Assembly (NCBI GenBank): GCA_038237645.1 | Contig: JBBRYN010000002.1 | Span: 117,840-181,839, forward strand | DNA length: 64,000 nucleotides | Origin: QHCA01 sp038237645 | GTDB lineage: Bacteria; Actinomycetota; Actinomycetes; Mycobacteriales; QHCA01 | Direction of reading: 5' to 3' | Shown here: one piece after another, positions 8,762-17,461 of the stretch | How the letters are laid out: the number at the start of each line of letters is the position of its first letter | Numbering within the stretch: position 1 is the stretch's first letter | Notes under the pieces: generated by a model | Told to the model about the DNA's origin: nothing | The model's database searches: none | The model's input: the letters and a program-made list of their open reading frames with translations, nothing else | Made by a program: the position numbers and the translations under genes

Positions 8762-10198
8762 GTGCCAGCCCGCCGCGTCAGCATCGTCACCCTGGGTTGC
8801 GCGCGCAACGACGTGGACTCGGAGGAGCTAGGCGGCCGGCTCGCCTCCGACGGCTGGCAGGTCGTGGGCGAGGGGGACACCGCCGAGGCGGTGGTCGTCA
8901 ACACCTGCGGCTTCATCGCCTCCGCCAAGAAGGACTCGATCGACACGGTCCTCGCCGCGGCCGGCTCGGGCGTCAAGGTGGTCGCTGTGGGCTGTCTCGC
9001 CGAGCGCTACGGCGCGCAACTGGCGGGCGCACTGCCCGAGGCTGACGCGGTGCTCGGCTTCGACCACTACCCCGACCTCGGCGCCCGCCTCGACGACGTT
9101 CTCGCCGGCCGGGAGATTCCGTCACACACACCCCGCGACCGCCGCCTGTTGCTACCCGTGGTCCCCGCTGCCCGGCCCGGGGCGGCAGGGGTGCGGACCG
9201 ACGCGGCCGTCGGCATCCCCGGCCACGCGGGGGGCCCACAGGTGCTGCGCCGGCGATTGGCCGGCGGCCCGGTCGCCCCGTTGAAGATCGCCAGCGGGTG
9301 CGATCGGCGCTGCAGCTTCTGCGCTATCCCCACTTTCCGCGGATCCTTCGTCTCACGCCGGCCGGCCGACCTCCTCACCGAGGCGGCCTGGCTGGCCCAG
9401 CAGGGCGTGCGCGAGCTCGTGCTGGTCAGTGAGAATTCCACTTCCTACGGCAAGGATCTCGGCGACGTCCGGCTGCTCGAGACGCTGCTGCCTGAGCTGG
9501 CAGCCGTCGACGGAATTGTGCGGGTGCGGCTGTCCTACCTGCAACCGGCCGAGCTGCGGCCAGGTCTGGTCGACACGCTGGCGACTTCTGCCGGTGTCGC
9601 CGCGTACTTCGACCTGTCCTTCCAGCACGCCAGCGAGCCCGTGCTGCGCCGGATGCGGCGATTCGGCTCCACTGAGCGCTTCCTGGCACTGCTCGACTCC
9701 ATCCGGGCGCTGGCTCCGGACGCGGGGGCTCGTTCCAACGTCATCCTGGGGTTTCCCGGCGAGACCAAGGCTGACGTCGCGGAGCTGGAGCGGTTCCTCG
9801 TCGGTGCCGGTCTGGATGCCGTGGGAGTCTTCGGATACTCCGACGAGGACGGCACGGAGGCGACCGGCCTGCCGGGCAAGTGCCGATCGGAGACCGTCCG
9901 GCGGCGGGTCGAGAGGATCGGCCGGCTGGTGGAGGAGCTCACCGCGCAGCGTGCCGACGCCCGGATCGGCAGCACCGTCGAGGTGCTGGTCGAAACAGTC
10001 GACGGTGCCGCGGCAGAGGGCCGGGCCGCGCATCAGGCGCCCGAAGTCGACGGCACGACGACGGTGCGTGGCACCGAGCCGGACACCGTCCTGCGGCCAG
10101 GCGACCTGGTCCGTGCCACGGTCGTCTCGGCCTGCGGCGTCGATCTGACCGCCACCTTCGTCGACATGGTCGACGCTGCCCCGGGCGGTGGCCCGTGA
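8762..10198 (+). CDS. rimO: ribosomal protein S12 methylthiotransferase RimO
   Basis: Radical-SAM enzyme that adds a methylthio group to the conserved aspartate of ribosomal protein S12. The 478-residue protein has the UPF0004 N-terminal domain with its three cluster cysteines (TLGCARND, VVNTCGFI, AVGCLAERYG), the radical-SAM CxxxCxxC motif CDRRCSFC near residue 180, and a C-terminal TRAM domain. The GTG start gives the normal N-terminus for the family. Its TGA overlaps the GTG of pgsA (sequence GTGA), so the two are translationally coupled. Confidence 0.96.
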   Translation: MPARRVSIVTLGCARNDVDSEELGGRLASDGWQVVGEGDTAEAVVVNTCGFIASAKKDSIDTVLAAAGSGVKVVAVGCLAERYGAQLAGALPEADAVLGFDHYPDLGARLDDVLAGREIPSHTPRDRRLLLPVVPAARPGAAGVRTDAAVGIPGHAGGPQVLRRRLAGGPVAPLKIASGCDRRCSFCAIPTFRGSFVSRRPADLLTEAAWLAQQGVRELVLVSENSTSYGKDLGDVRLLETLLPELAAVDGIVRVRLSYLQPAELRPGLVDTLATSAGVAAYFDLSFQHASEPVLRRMRRFGSTERFLALLDSIRALAPDAGARSNVILGFPGETKADVAELERFLVGAGLDAVGVFGYSDEDGTEATGLPGKCRSETVRRRVERIGRLVEELTAQRADARIGSTVEVLVETVDGAAAEGRAAHQAPEVDGTTTVRGTEPDTVLRPGDLVRATVVSACGVDLTATFVDMVDAAPGGGP

Positions 10199-10857
10199 CC
10201 GAGCCGAACTCCATCCCGACTGCCGTCGACCTGGCGGCACTGCCTGCTACTGGTGCCCCCCTGCTCAACGTTGCCAACGCCCTGACCGTGCTGCGGCTGT
10301 TGCTCGTGCCCGTGTTCGGGGCCCTGCTCCTGGTCGGTGACGGTCATACTGCGCAGTGGCGGGTAGGCGCGGCCATCGCCTTCGTCGTGGCATCGTTCAC
10401 CGATCGGTTCGACGGCCAGTTGGCCCGCCGGCACAACCTGATCACGGCGTTCGGGACCGTCGCCGACCCCATCGCCGACAAGGCCTTGATGGGCACTGCC
10501 CTCGTGGTGCTGTCGGCACTCGGTGACCTGCCGTGGGGGGTCACGGTGATTGTCGTCACCCGTGAGGTTGGGGTGACCGCGCTGCGATTCTGGGTGATCC
10601 GGCACGGCGTTATGCCGGCCAGCCGCGGCGGAAAGGTCAAGACCCTGCTGCAGAGCCTCGCCCTCTGTCTCTACGTCCTGCCGCTGGCCGGCTGGCCGGC
10701 GACCGTACGGGCGTGGGTCATGGCTGCCGCCGTGGTGATGACCGTCGTCACCGGTGGTGACTATGTTGCCCGCGCGCTGCGCCTTCGCAGCACGAGTCCG
10801 CGGGCCGTGGCGGCACGGGAGCGGCGTGCGGCGATTGCCGTGGAAGGCGGCAGTTGA
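10195..10857 (+). CDS. pgsA: CDP-diacylglycerol-glycerol-3-phosphate 3-phosphatidyltransferase
   Basis: Integral membrane enzyme making phosphatidylglycerol-phosphate from CDP-diacylglycerol, a step towards phosphatidylglycerol and cardiolipin. The complete CDP-alcohol phosphotransferase signature DxxDG-xx-AR-x8-G-xxx-D-xxx-D is visible (DRFDGQLARR...FGTVADPIAD), with about six hydrophobic segments in 220 residues. The start overlaps the rimO stop and the stop overlaps the TTG of the cinA-like gene, so rimO-pgsA-cinA form one coupled operon. A CDP-alcohol transferase of other specificity is possible, but position and sequence favour PgsA. Confidence 0.93.
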   Translation: MTEPNSIPTAVDLAALPATGAPLLNVANALTVLRLLLVPVFGALLLVGDGHTAQWRVGAAIAFVVASFTDRFDGQLARRHNLITAFGTVADPIADKALMGTALVVLSALGDLPWGVTVIVVTREVGVTALRFWVIRHGVMPASRGGKVKTLLQSLALCLYVLPLAGWPATVRAWVMAAAVVMTVVTGGDYVARALRLRSTSPRAVAARERRAAIAVEGGS

Positions 10858-11354
10858 GCAGTCCGGCGCCGGCGGCGGTCGCCGAGATCCAGCGCGCCCT
10901 GTCGCGGCGGAGGCAGACCGTGGCGGTCGCGGAGTCACTCACCGGTGGGCTGCTCGCCGCGGCGTTGACCGAGCCGTCCGGCTCCAGTGCGACGTTCCGC
11001 GGTGGCTTGGTGGTCTATTCAGCCGATCTCAAGGTGTCCGTTGGCCGCGTGCCGGCCGGCCTCCTTGCCGAGCACGGTCCGGTACACGTGGACGTCGCCG
11101 CGGCGCTGGCCCGCGGGGCGGTCCTGGTCTGCGGGGCCGACTGGGGGCTGGGAATCACGGGGGCGGCCGGGCCGGAGGCGCACGGCGGCCAGCCGGCCGG
11201 CACCGTGTGCGTGGCGGCCGCCGACCGGCATGGCCGGGAGGTCGCGACGATGGCGCAGGTGGCCGGCGACCGGGGCCAGGTGCGGTCCGCGGCAGTCGAC
11301 ATGGCGCTGGACGGCCTCGCCCGGCTGCTACGGGAGCAGGAAAACGGGTCCTGA
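10854..11354 (+). CDS. CinA C-terminal domain protein (nicotinamide-nucleotide amidohydrolase)
   Basis: Single-domain 166-residue protein equal to the C-terminal amidase domain of CinA (PncC type), which deamidates NMN to nicotinic acid mononucleotide in pyridine-nucleotide recycling. Motifs are VAVAESLTGGLLAAALTEPSGSS, FRGGLVVYSADLK and GLGITGAAGPE. The N-terminal molybdopterin-binding domain of full CinA is absent, as in many actinobacteria. TTG start in the overlap TTGA with pgsA. Confidence 0.9.
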   Translation: MSSPAPAAVAEIQRALSRRRQTVAVAESLTGGLLAAALTEPSGSSATFRGGLVVYSADLKVSVGRVPAGLLAEHGPVHVDVAAALARGAVLVCGADWGLGITGAAGPEAHGGQPAGTVCVAAADRHGREVATMAQVAGDRGQVRSAAVDMALDGLARLLREQENGS

Positions 11355-11470
11355 GGGCGCGTTACGCCATGGGCGGACACGCACACCGGCGGGTGTGGCG
11401 GTCGGCCCCGAGAGGTACGGTTGCCACAGATCATGAGTGTGGCCGACGGTTCGGATGGGAGGTTGCTGCG

Positions 11471-11773
11471 ATGCTGCTGCTCCGGCAGGTCATCGGCGAG
11501 ACGCTGCGCGCGCGGCGCCTCGGCCAGCAACGCACATTGCGTGAAGTCTCCACTGCCGCGCGGGTCAGCCTGGGCTACCTCTCCGAGATCGAGCGTGGTC
11601 AGAAGGAAGCCTCCTCCGAGTTGCTGGCGGCAATCTGCGGCGCGCTGGGCTCCCCGCTGTCCGACGTGCTGTCCGACGCCCGCGACACCTTCCGCATGGA
11701 CGAGTCGGCGGGGGTGCCCATCCTCGGCGACCCGCAGGCCTCCCTGCGCGGGCGCGTCGTCGCCGCTGCCTGA
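11471..11773 (+). CDS. clgR: XRE-family regulator ClgR
   Basis: HTH protein of 100 residues matching actinobacterial ClgR, the activator of clp protease and psp stress genes. The HTH reads RRLGQQRTLREVSTAARVSLG then YLSEIERGQKEASSELLAAICGAL, followed by the short C-terminal tail. The ATG at 11471 has GGGAGG at 11458-11463. Its position after pgsA and cinA, and upstream of pspA, is the mycobacterial order. ClgR itself is a protease substrate in other species, with a C-terminal hydrophobic end such as the AVAA-like end seen here. Confidence 0.92.
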   Translation: MLLLRQVIGETLRARRLGQQRTLREVSTAARVSLGYLSEIERGQKEASSELLAAICGALGSPLSDVLSDARDTFRMDESAGVPILGDPQASLRGRVVAAA

Positions 11774-11786
11774 CCGAGACGATCAC

Positions 11787-12386
11787 GTGACCCGCGTGGC
11801 TGCGCCTGCTGCCGCACCGCGGGCGACCCGGTCCCGGGCCGGCAACGCCATGGCCCGCACACGTGCCGGTCTGCTCGACGGTGCCCGTCGGGCGGTGCTG
11901 CAACAGGGCCCCAGGCGTACGACGATGACCGACGTTGCCGCGCTTGCCGGCGTGGCCAAGGCCACTCTCTACAACCATTTCCGTACCCGGGACGAGGTGT
12001 TCTCGGCCCTCGTCGTTGCCGAGGTGGAGGAGATCGCGGCCGAGTGCGCCGGCCGCCCGCTGACCGACGCCCTGGGGCACGCCGCGGCGCGGCTCTCCGG
12101 TCACCGGGGCCTGCGCCAGGTCGCGGCGGACGATCCTGGTGCTCTCGTCCGGCTCGCCACCGGTGGCGATGCGCCCGGTTGGCAGGCCGCGCGCAGCGCC
12201 GTCCGGGCAGCCTTGCAGGCCGAGGGCCTGACCGGCGACGACGTCGTGTTGCGCTGGCTGTCGTCCTATCTGGCGACACCCGGCGGTGCGGAGTCCGCCC
12301 GCGAGGGCGCGGTGGTCCTGGTGGCGGGGCTGGCCGGATCGCAACGGGCCGAGCGGGATCTTCCGGCCGTCGGTGATCGTTGTTGA
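11787..12386 (+). CDS. TetR-family transcriptional regulator
   Basis: 199-residue regulator with a TetR DNA-binding domain: ARTRAGLLDGARRAVLQQG, then TMTDVAALAGVAKATLYNHFRTRDEVFSALV. The C-terminal ligand domain is alanine-rich and gives no clue to the ligand. The start is GTG 11787 or GTG 11796; neither has a strong ribosome binding site. It lies 13 bases after clgR and 53 bases before the VWA gene on the same strand, so it may belong to either unit. Confidence 0.85.
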   Translation: MTRVAAPAAAPRATRSRAGNAMARTRAGLLDGARRAVLQQGPRRTTMTDVAALAGVAKATLYNHFRTRDEVFSALVVAEVEEIAAECAGRPLTDALGHAAARLSGHRGLRQVAADDPGALVRLATGGDAPGWQAARSAVRAALQAEGLTGDDVVLRWLSSYLATPGGAESAREGAVVLVAGLAGSQRAERDLPAVGDRC

Positions 12387-12439
12387 CACACTGGGTTGCC
12401 ATGCAGTGGTCAGACGACGGACGCGGCGGGAGGGCGTAG

Positions 12440-14275
12440 GTGTCCTACGGGGATGGCGCGACCCGTCGCAACCGCCTGCCGCTGGTCATCGCGGTGGTGG
12501 TGGGCATCGTGCTCGTCGTCGTGGTCCGGCTCCTGGTCGTGGGCGGCGGGTCGCCGCAGTCCACGAAGCCCGGCAAGGGCAAGTTGCCGCGCACCGGCTG
12601 CACCAGTCTGGCGGTCACGGCTTCGTCGGAGAAGGCTGCCCTGCTCAGCCAGATCGCTGACGCCTATTCGAGAGCCGACCGGCGGGTCAAGGGCAAGTGT
12701 GTGGCCGTCACCGTGACCTCCAAGTCCTCCGGCGCCGCCATGGAGGCACTCGCTCGGGGCTGGGACGCCAGCCGCGACGGCCCGCGCCCGGACGTCTGGT
12801 CGCCGGCGTCGACGTCCTGGACGGTGTTGCTGCGGCAGCGCCTCACAATGGCCGATCGCCCGGCGCTCGTCCCGGACAAGACCCCGTCCATCGCGCAGAC
12901 CCCGCTCGTTCTGGCGATGCCGCGGCCGATGGCGCAGGCACTCGGCTGGCCGGGCAAGGCGTTGGGCTGGGGCGACCTGCTCGCCCTGTCGCGCAATCCG
13001 GCCGGCTGGGGCGCCTTCAGGCACCCCGAGTGGGGCCGGTTCACCCTCGGCAAGACCAACCCGAACTTCTCCACGTCGGGCCTCAACGCGACGATCGGCA
13101 CGTACTTCGCCGCGACCGGCCGCTCGAGCGACCTGTCGGCCGCCGACGTCTCAGACCCCAAGGTCGTGGCCTACGTCAAGGGCGTGGAGAGCTCCGTCGT
13201 GCACTACGGCGACACCACCCTGACCTTCCTGTCCAACCTGCAGGCTGCCGACAAAGCAGGCCAGGGACTGACCTACATCAGCGCGGTGACGATCGAGGAG
13301 AAGTCGGTCTGGGACTACAACCAGGGCAACCCCACCGGTAACCCCAAGACCCTCGGCGGAGCCGCCAAGCCGCGCACACCGCTGGTGGCGGTCTATCCCA
13401 AGGAGGGCACCCTGCTCTCCGACAACCCCTACGTCGTGCTGAGCGCGCCGTGGGTGGACGACGCGAAGCGGGCGGCCGCGGCGGACTTCCTGTCCTACGT
13501 GCAGGCCCCCGCGCGCCAGGAGGCCTTCCAGAAGGCGGCCTTCCGTAGCTTCACCGGCAAGCCGGGTGCTGCCATCAGCGAGGCAAACGGCATGCTGCCG
13601 AAGCAGAAGATCATCGTGATCGATCCGCCTTCCCCACCCGTGCTGCGGCAGGTGGCCCGGTCGTGGAACGCCCTGCGCAAGCGGGCCCGGGTGCTGCTGG
13701 TGCTCGACGTCTCCGGCTCGATGGGGGAGCAGGTCGGCGGCAGCGGACAGAACAAGCTCGACCTTGCCAAGCGGGCGGCGGTCTCGGCCGTCAACCAGTT
13801 CGCCGCCGACGACGAGGTCGGCCTGTGGACGTTCAGCACAGGCAAGTCGCCGCAGGACCTGCCGTACAACACCCTGGTCCCGATCGCGGCGTTGCGGTCC
13901 AATCGCGCCGCCCTGCAAGGCGCCATCCGCGGCCTGCAGCCCGGCGGCGGCACTGCCCTCTACGCGACGACCAAGGCGGCGCAGCACGCGGTGGCGGCCA
14001 CTTTGGACCCGAGCCGGATCAATGCCGTGGTCCTGCTCACCGACGGCAAGAACGAGTTCCCGCCCGACTCCGACCTGAACCCGGTCATCGACCAGCTGGC
14101 GAGCGCGAGTGAGAGCTCGGCGACGGCGGTGCGTGTGTTCCCGATCGCCTACGGCGAAAAGGCCGACCTCGGCGTGCTCAAACGGATCGCCGAGGCTTCG
14201 CGCGCCGCGGCTTACGATGCCAGCGACCCGGCGACGATCGACAAGGTGCTGACCGCCGTCGTGTCGAACTTCTGA
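12440..14275 (+). CDS. membrane-anchored solute-binding/VWA domain protein
   Basis: 611-residue protein with one N-terminal membrane helix (LPLVIAVVVGIVLVVVVRLLVV, residues 13-34), an outside part resembling a type 2 extracellular solute-binding domain (about 50-400; WTVLLRQRLTMADRP, PMAQALGWPGKALGW, YPKEGTLLSDNPYVVL) and a C-terminal von Willebrand A domain whose metal site motif DVSGSMGEQ lies near residue 422, with LLTDGKNEF further on. GTG start with GGGAGGG just upstream. The two-domain design is known in actinobacteria, but the role is not established. It sits directly before a coiled-coil protein, pspA and pspM, which suggests envelope sensing or scaffolding. Confidence 0.85.
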   Translation: MSYGDGATRRNRLPLVIAVVVGIVLVVVVRLLVVGGGSPQSTKPGKGKLPRTGCTSLAVTASSEKAALLSQIADAYSRADRRVKGKCVAVTVTSKSSGAAMEALARGWDASRDGPRPDVWSPASTSWTVLLRQRLTMADRPALVPDKTPSIAQTPLVLAMPRPMAQALGWPGKALGWGDLLALSRNPAGWGAFRHPEWGRFTLGKTNPNFSTSGLNATIGTYFAATGRSSDLSAADVSDPKVVAYVKGVESSVVHYGDTTLTFLSNLQAADKAGQGLTYISAVTIEEKSVWDYNQGNPTGNPKTLGGAAKPRTPLVAVYPKEGTLLSDNPYVVLSAPWVDDAKRAAAADFLSYVQAPARQEAFQKAAFRSFTGKPGAAISEANGMLPKQKIIVIDPPSPPVLRQVARSWNALRKRARVLLVLDVSGSMGEQVGGSGQNKLDLAKRAAVSAVNQFAADDEVGLWTFSTGKSPQDLPYNTLVPIAALRSNRAALQGAIRGLQPGGGTALYATTKAAQHAVAATLDPSRINAVVLLTDGKNEFPPDSDLNPVIDQLASASESSATAVRVFPIAYGEKADLGVLKRIAEASRAAAYDASDPATIDKVLTAVVSNF

Positions 14276-14307
14276 GCCGGGACCGACGGAGAGGCACACT
14301 GGACAAC

Positions 14308-15093
14308 GTGGGGTTGCGCCGGGAATTGACCGAACCGTGGGGGCTGGTGACGGCCGGGCTCCTGGGCGGTTTGGGCTTTGCCGTGCTGCCTGGCGGTACG
14401 GCAATCGTCGCCGGGCTCGGCATCGCGGCCGCCGTCTACGGGGTCAAGGTCGCGGCCGGCCTGCTGGCGCACCGGGAAAGGCGTGACGACTCCCGGCCGC
14501 GACTGCTCCGGCCACACCAGGGCAGCGCGGCCGATGTGTGGCTGCGTCGGGCCGAGCGTACGGTCCGCACCCTGCACGACCAGACCGAGTCGCCGCGGGA
14601 AGCTGCGGTGCGCAGCCAGGTCGGCGAGGTCGACGACGACGCGAGTGCCGTGCTCGACGCCCTGCGCCGGCTGGCCGCCCAGGCAACCGCCGTCGAGGAC
14701 GCCCAGCACCGCATCGACGTTCCCCGGCTGCTGGCCGAGCGCGACCGGATCACCGGGGCCGGCGGCGATCCGGCACCCGAGCAGATGCGGGCCGAGCAGC
14801 AGCGCTCATTGGACGCCATCCAGCAGCAGCTGGCGGTGGCCGGCCGGCTGGACGAGGCCCACGGAATCCTGCTGGCCAAGATGCAGTCGACCGCGATCGG
14901 CCTGGAGGGTCTGGTGGCCCGGTTGGCCGAGGTGCTTGCACTGTCGGCCACCAGCGGCGGCGTCGATACGGCTCACGACCAGATCGCCGGCCTGAACGGC
15001 GAGCTCGACGGCCTGCGGTCGGGCCTGGCGGAGACCGAGGAGATCTCCCGCCGGGCATTGGGCCCGCAGCATAGCCCGCCGGAACCGGCATGA
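14308..15093 (+). CDS. membrane protein with C-terminal coiled coil
   Basis: 261 residues, no recognised catalytic family. Two short hydrophobic segments near the N-terminus (WGLVTAGLLGGLGFAVLPGG, IVAGLGIAAAVYGVKVAAGLL) are followed by a charged, helical, Q/E/R-rich region (EQMRAEQQRSLDAIQQQLAVAGRLDEAHG and GLNGELDGLRSGLAETEE) likely to form a coiled coil on the cytoplasmic side. It lies 32 bases after the VWA gene and 66 bases before pspA. This suggests a membrane partner or anchor for the PspA/VWA block; that is inference from position. Confidence 0.75.
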   Translation: MGLRRELTEPWGLVTAGLLGGLGFAVLPGGTAIVAGLGIAAAVYGVKVAAGLLAHRERRDDSRPRLLRPHQGSAADVWLRRAERTVRTLHDQTESPREAAVRSQVGEVDDDASAVLDALRRLAAQATAVEDAQHRIDVPRLLAERDRITGAGGDPAPEQMRAEQQRSLDAIQQQLAVAGRLDEAHGILLAKMQSTAIGLEGLVARLAEVLALSATSGGVDTAHDQIAGLNGELDGLRSGLAETEEISRRALGPQHSPPEPA

Positions 15094-15122
15094 ATCCGCA
15101 CCGGCGTGCGACGATATTCAAC

Positions 15123-15140
15123 GCATCTGTTCTGAGATGC
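15123..15140 (+). promoter_or_regulatory. hairpin in the pspA leader
   Basis: GCATCT-GTTCTG-AGATGC forms a 6-bp stem with a 6-base loop, ending 5 bases before the AGGAGG ribosome binding site (15146-15151) of pspA. It could tune translation or be a DNA-binding dyad; the sequence alone does not decide. Confidence 0.35.
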
Positions 15141-15159
15141 CTGACAGGAGGACGGCAAA

Positions 15160-15999
15160 ATGGCCAACCCGTTCCTACGGGGCTGGAAATACTTCATGGC
15201 GCTGCTTTCGGGCAAGCTCGACGAACACAGCGATCCGAAGATCCAGATACAGCAGGCGATCGAGGACGCTCAGCGTCAACACCAGGCCCTGACCCAGCAG
15301 GCGGCCTCGGTCATCGGCAACCAGCGGCAGCTGGAGATGAAGCTGTCCCGGACGATGGGCGACGTGGAGAAGCTGCAGGGCTCGGCTCGCCAGGCACTCG
15401 TGCTCGCCGATCAGGCGCGGGCGAAGGGCGACACGGCCAAGGCCGGCGAGTACGAACAGACCGCACAGGTTTTCGCCACCCAACTGGTCGGCGCCGAGCA
15501 GTCGATGGAGGATCTCAAGGGCCTGCACGACGGTGCCCTGCATGCTGCCGAGCAGGCCAAGAAGGCGGTCGAGAACAACGCGATGATGCTGCAGCAGAAG
15601 CTCGCCGAGCGTACCAAGCTGCTGAGCCAGCTCGAGCAGGCCAAGATGCAGGAGCAGGTTTCCCAGTCGTTGTCGCAGATGTCGGAGCTCAGCGCGCCCG
15701 GCAGCACGCCGTCGCTGGGTGAGGTTCGCGAGAAGATCGAGCGTCGCTACGCCAACGCCCTGGGTTCGGCCGAGCTCGCCAGCGACTCGGTCGAAGGCCG
15801 GATGCTGGAGGTGCAGCGGTCCACCCTCGACTTCGCCGGCTCCTCGCGCCTGGACCAGATCCGGGCCAGTATGGCGGGTGAGCAACTGGCCCCGGCGCCG
15901 GAACGTCCGGCTGTCGAAGAGGCGGCCAAGCCGACTGACCAGATAGGACAGTCCACTGACGACGAGCTGGCCAGGCGCAGGGCAGCCGAGCAGGGCTGA
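15160..15999 (+). CDS. pspA: PspA/IM30-family phage shock protein
   Basis: Peripheral membrane protein of the ESCRT-III-like PspA/Vipp1 family that binds stressed membranes. Its 279 residues are almost wholly helical coiled coil, with the family N-terminus (NPFLRGWKYFMALLSGKLDEHSDPKIQIQQAIEDAQ) and LTQQAASVIGNQRQLEMKL. The C-terminal 60 residues are low complexity, as in mycobacterial PspA. ATG start with AGGAGG 8 bases upstream. The pspM-like gene begins one base after its stop. Confidence 0.94.
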   Translation: MANPFLRGWKYFMALLSGKLDEHSDPKIQIQQAIEDAQRQHQALTQQAASVIGNQRQLEMKLSRTMGDVEKLQGSARQALVLADQARAKGDTAKAGEYEQTAQVFATQLVGAEQSMEDLKGLHDGALHAAEQAKKAVENNAMMLQQKLAERTKLLSQLEQAKMQEQVSQSLSQMSELSAPGSTPSLGEVREKIERRYANALGSAELASDSVEGRMLEVQRSTLDFAGSSRLDQIRASMAGEQLAPAPERPAVEEAAKPTDQIGQSTDDELARRRAAEQG

Positions 16000-16000
16000 G

Positions 16001-16723
16001 ATGTTCCGCGACATGCTGGCGCGAGCCGTGGAGGCGGTCAGCGCGTGGTCGGACCCGATGCTGCGCCATCAGCGCGCGCTCAGCCGCGCCCGGGACGTCG
16101 GGTGGCATCGCACGACGCTGGCAGCCGGCCTCGCTGCTGCAACTGCCGTCCTGTTGCCCTACGGCGGGGGCCCGGGGCTACCCGACGCCGGCTGGGCTGC
16201 AGCCGCGGCTGTGTCCGCAGTTTCCGCGGTGCGCGCTTGGCGCCGGCTGGCCGAGTTGCGCGACTACGTCCCGCCGCCCGCTCAACCTCGCCTGTCCTCC
16301 TCGGTCCGACCTGCGGTCGACCGCCTCTCTCACGCGGCCAGCACCCTGCGGGCGTTGCTGGCCCGCCTGGGGTCACTCGCCTCGGGGACCGCGGAGGAGG
16401 CTGCCGCCGCCGAGCTTTCGCTGCGGGAGTTGGCGGCGCGCGTCGACGCGCTCGACGCCGCCCTGAGCCTCGCTCCGCCCGAGGCGCATGCCGGTCTGCG
16501 GGAGGCCCGGGCGATGCTGCTGGTCCGGCTCGACGACGGGGCGCAGGCCTACGAGTGGCTGGTCGCCGCGGCTGCGGAGTGCGTTGCGGCTGGGGCGGGC
16601 GGCCCTGGCGACGCCTTCGCGCGGCGGCGGTTGCACGAGGCGACAGATCGGCTGCGCGGCCTCGCCGCGGGGACGCAGGAAGTGCACGAGATCGGCTGGT
16701 CCGCCGGCCTTGGCCGGAGCTGA
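16001..16723 (+). CDS. PspM-like envelope stress membrane protein
   Basis: 240 residues with two closely spaced membrane segments (TTLAAGLAAATAVLLPYGGG and AGWAAAAAVSAVSAVRAW, about residues 37-82) and a long C-terminal helical part rich in Ala, Arg and Leu. Size, topology and position one base after pspA match PspM (Rv2743c type), the membrane partner of PspA in the actinobacterial clgR-pspA-pspM system. Sequence conservation of PspM is low, so the call rests largely on synteny and topology. Confidence 0.75.
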   Translation: MFRDMLARAVEAVSAWSDPMLRHQRALSRARDVGWHRTTLAAGLAAATAVLLPYGGGPGLPDAGWAAAAAVSAVSAVRAWRRLAELRDYVPPPAQPRLSSSVRPAVDRLSHAASTLRALLARLGSLASGTAEEAAAAELSLRELAARVDALDAALSLAPPEAHAGLREARAMLLVRLDDGAQAYEWLVAAAAECVAAGAGGPGDAFARRRLHEATDRLRGLAAGTQEVHEIGWSAGLGRS

Positions 16724-16813
16724 CTGCCGCGTCGAAGATTCGGCTGCCCCCACACACCAGGAACCTCCTGGCGAATCCCCAGACGGCGACGCGTCGAGGC
16801 TGGAGTCGGTTCG

Positions 16814-17461
16814 TCAAGGCGACCCGCCGGTCCCGGCCGGCTGCCGATGCCACCGCGGCTGACAGCTCGGACACCAGTACGACAGCCGCCGGTTGGGCCG
16901 ATCGCCCTGCTCGGCACTGCTGATCGCCTTGCCACAGCGACGGCAGGGCCGCCCGGACCGCTCGAAGACCCAGTGCTCGCGGCCCGCTGCGGCCACACCC
17001 GTGGTGACCTGCTGCCAGCGGTCCTTGTTGGCGTGCAGCAAGCGCTGGGCCAGCGACACCAGCGCTTCGAGGTGGCTCACCTCACCTACCGGTGTCCACG
17101 GCCACACGCCGCGCAGGAACAGCACCTCACACTTGTAGAGGTTGCCGATGCCGGCCAGGTTGCGCTGATCGAGCAGCGCGGGACCGATCTCCCGCTTGGG
17201 TTGCTCGCCGAGCCGGCGCAGCGCCTCGGCCGGGTAGACCTGCCAACTGCCGTCCATCCAGAGGTGCGTGTGCAGCGTGCGGCCGTCGTCGAAGCGGATC
17301 AGCAGATGCTTGCCTCGAGGTACCACGTCGACCACGCTGCGTCCGGTGACATCCGCGGTGGCCAGATGTGGCACCCGAAAGTCGCCGGCCAGCACCGGAC
17401 GGCCGGCAAGGGCCTCGTGTAGTCGCCGGGCCGTCAGGTAGACAGTGTCGCCTTCAGGCAT
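16814..17461 (-). CDS. Nei2-like DNA glycosylase/AP lyase with internal deletion
   Basis: Fpg/Nei-family base-excision repair protein. The catalytic N-terminus MPEGDTVYLTARRLH is intact, with the beta-sandwich strands up to LHTHLWMDGSWQVY, then the H2TH region ALLDQRNLAGIGNLYKCEVLF and the C-terminal zinc finger (CRRCGKAIS ... YWCPSCQ). Between MDGSW and ALLDQ only about 20 residues remain where the family has about 80, so the protein is 215 residues instead of about 255-275. The reading frame is kept across the join. The end of the beta-sandwich domain is therefore missing and activity is doubtful. It lies in the same neighbourhood as lhr, as in mycobacteria. Confidence 0.85.
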   Translation of the reverse strand: MPEGDTVYLTARRLHEALAGRPVLAGDFRVPHLATADVTGRSVVDVVPRGKHLLIRFDDGRTLHTHLWMDGSWQVYPAEALRRLGEQPKREIGPALLDQRNLAGIGNLYKCEVLFLRGVWPWTPVGEVSHLEALVSLAQRLLHANKDRWQQVTTGVAAAGREHWVFERSGRPCRRCGKAISSAEQGDRPNRRLSYWCPSCQPRWHRQPAGTGGSP

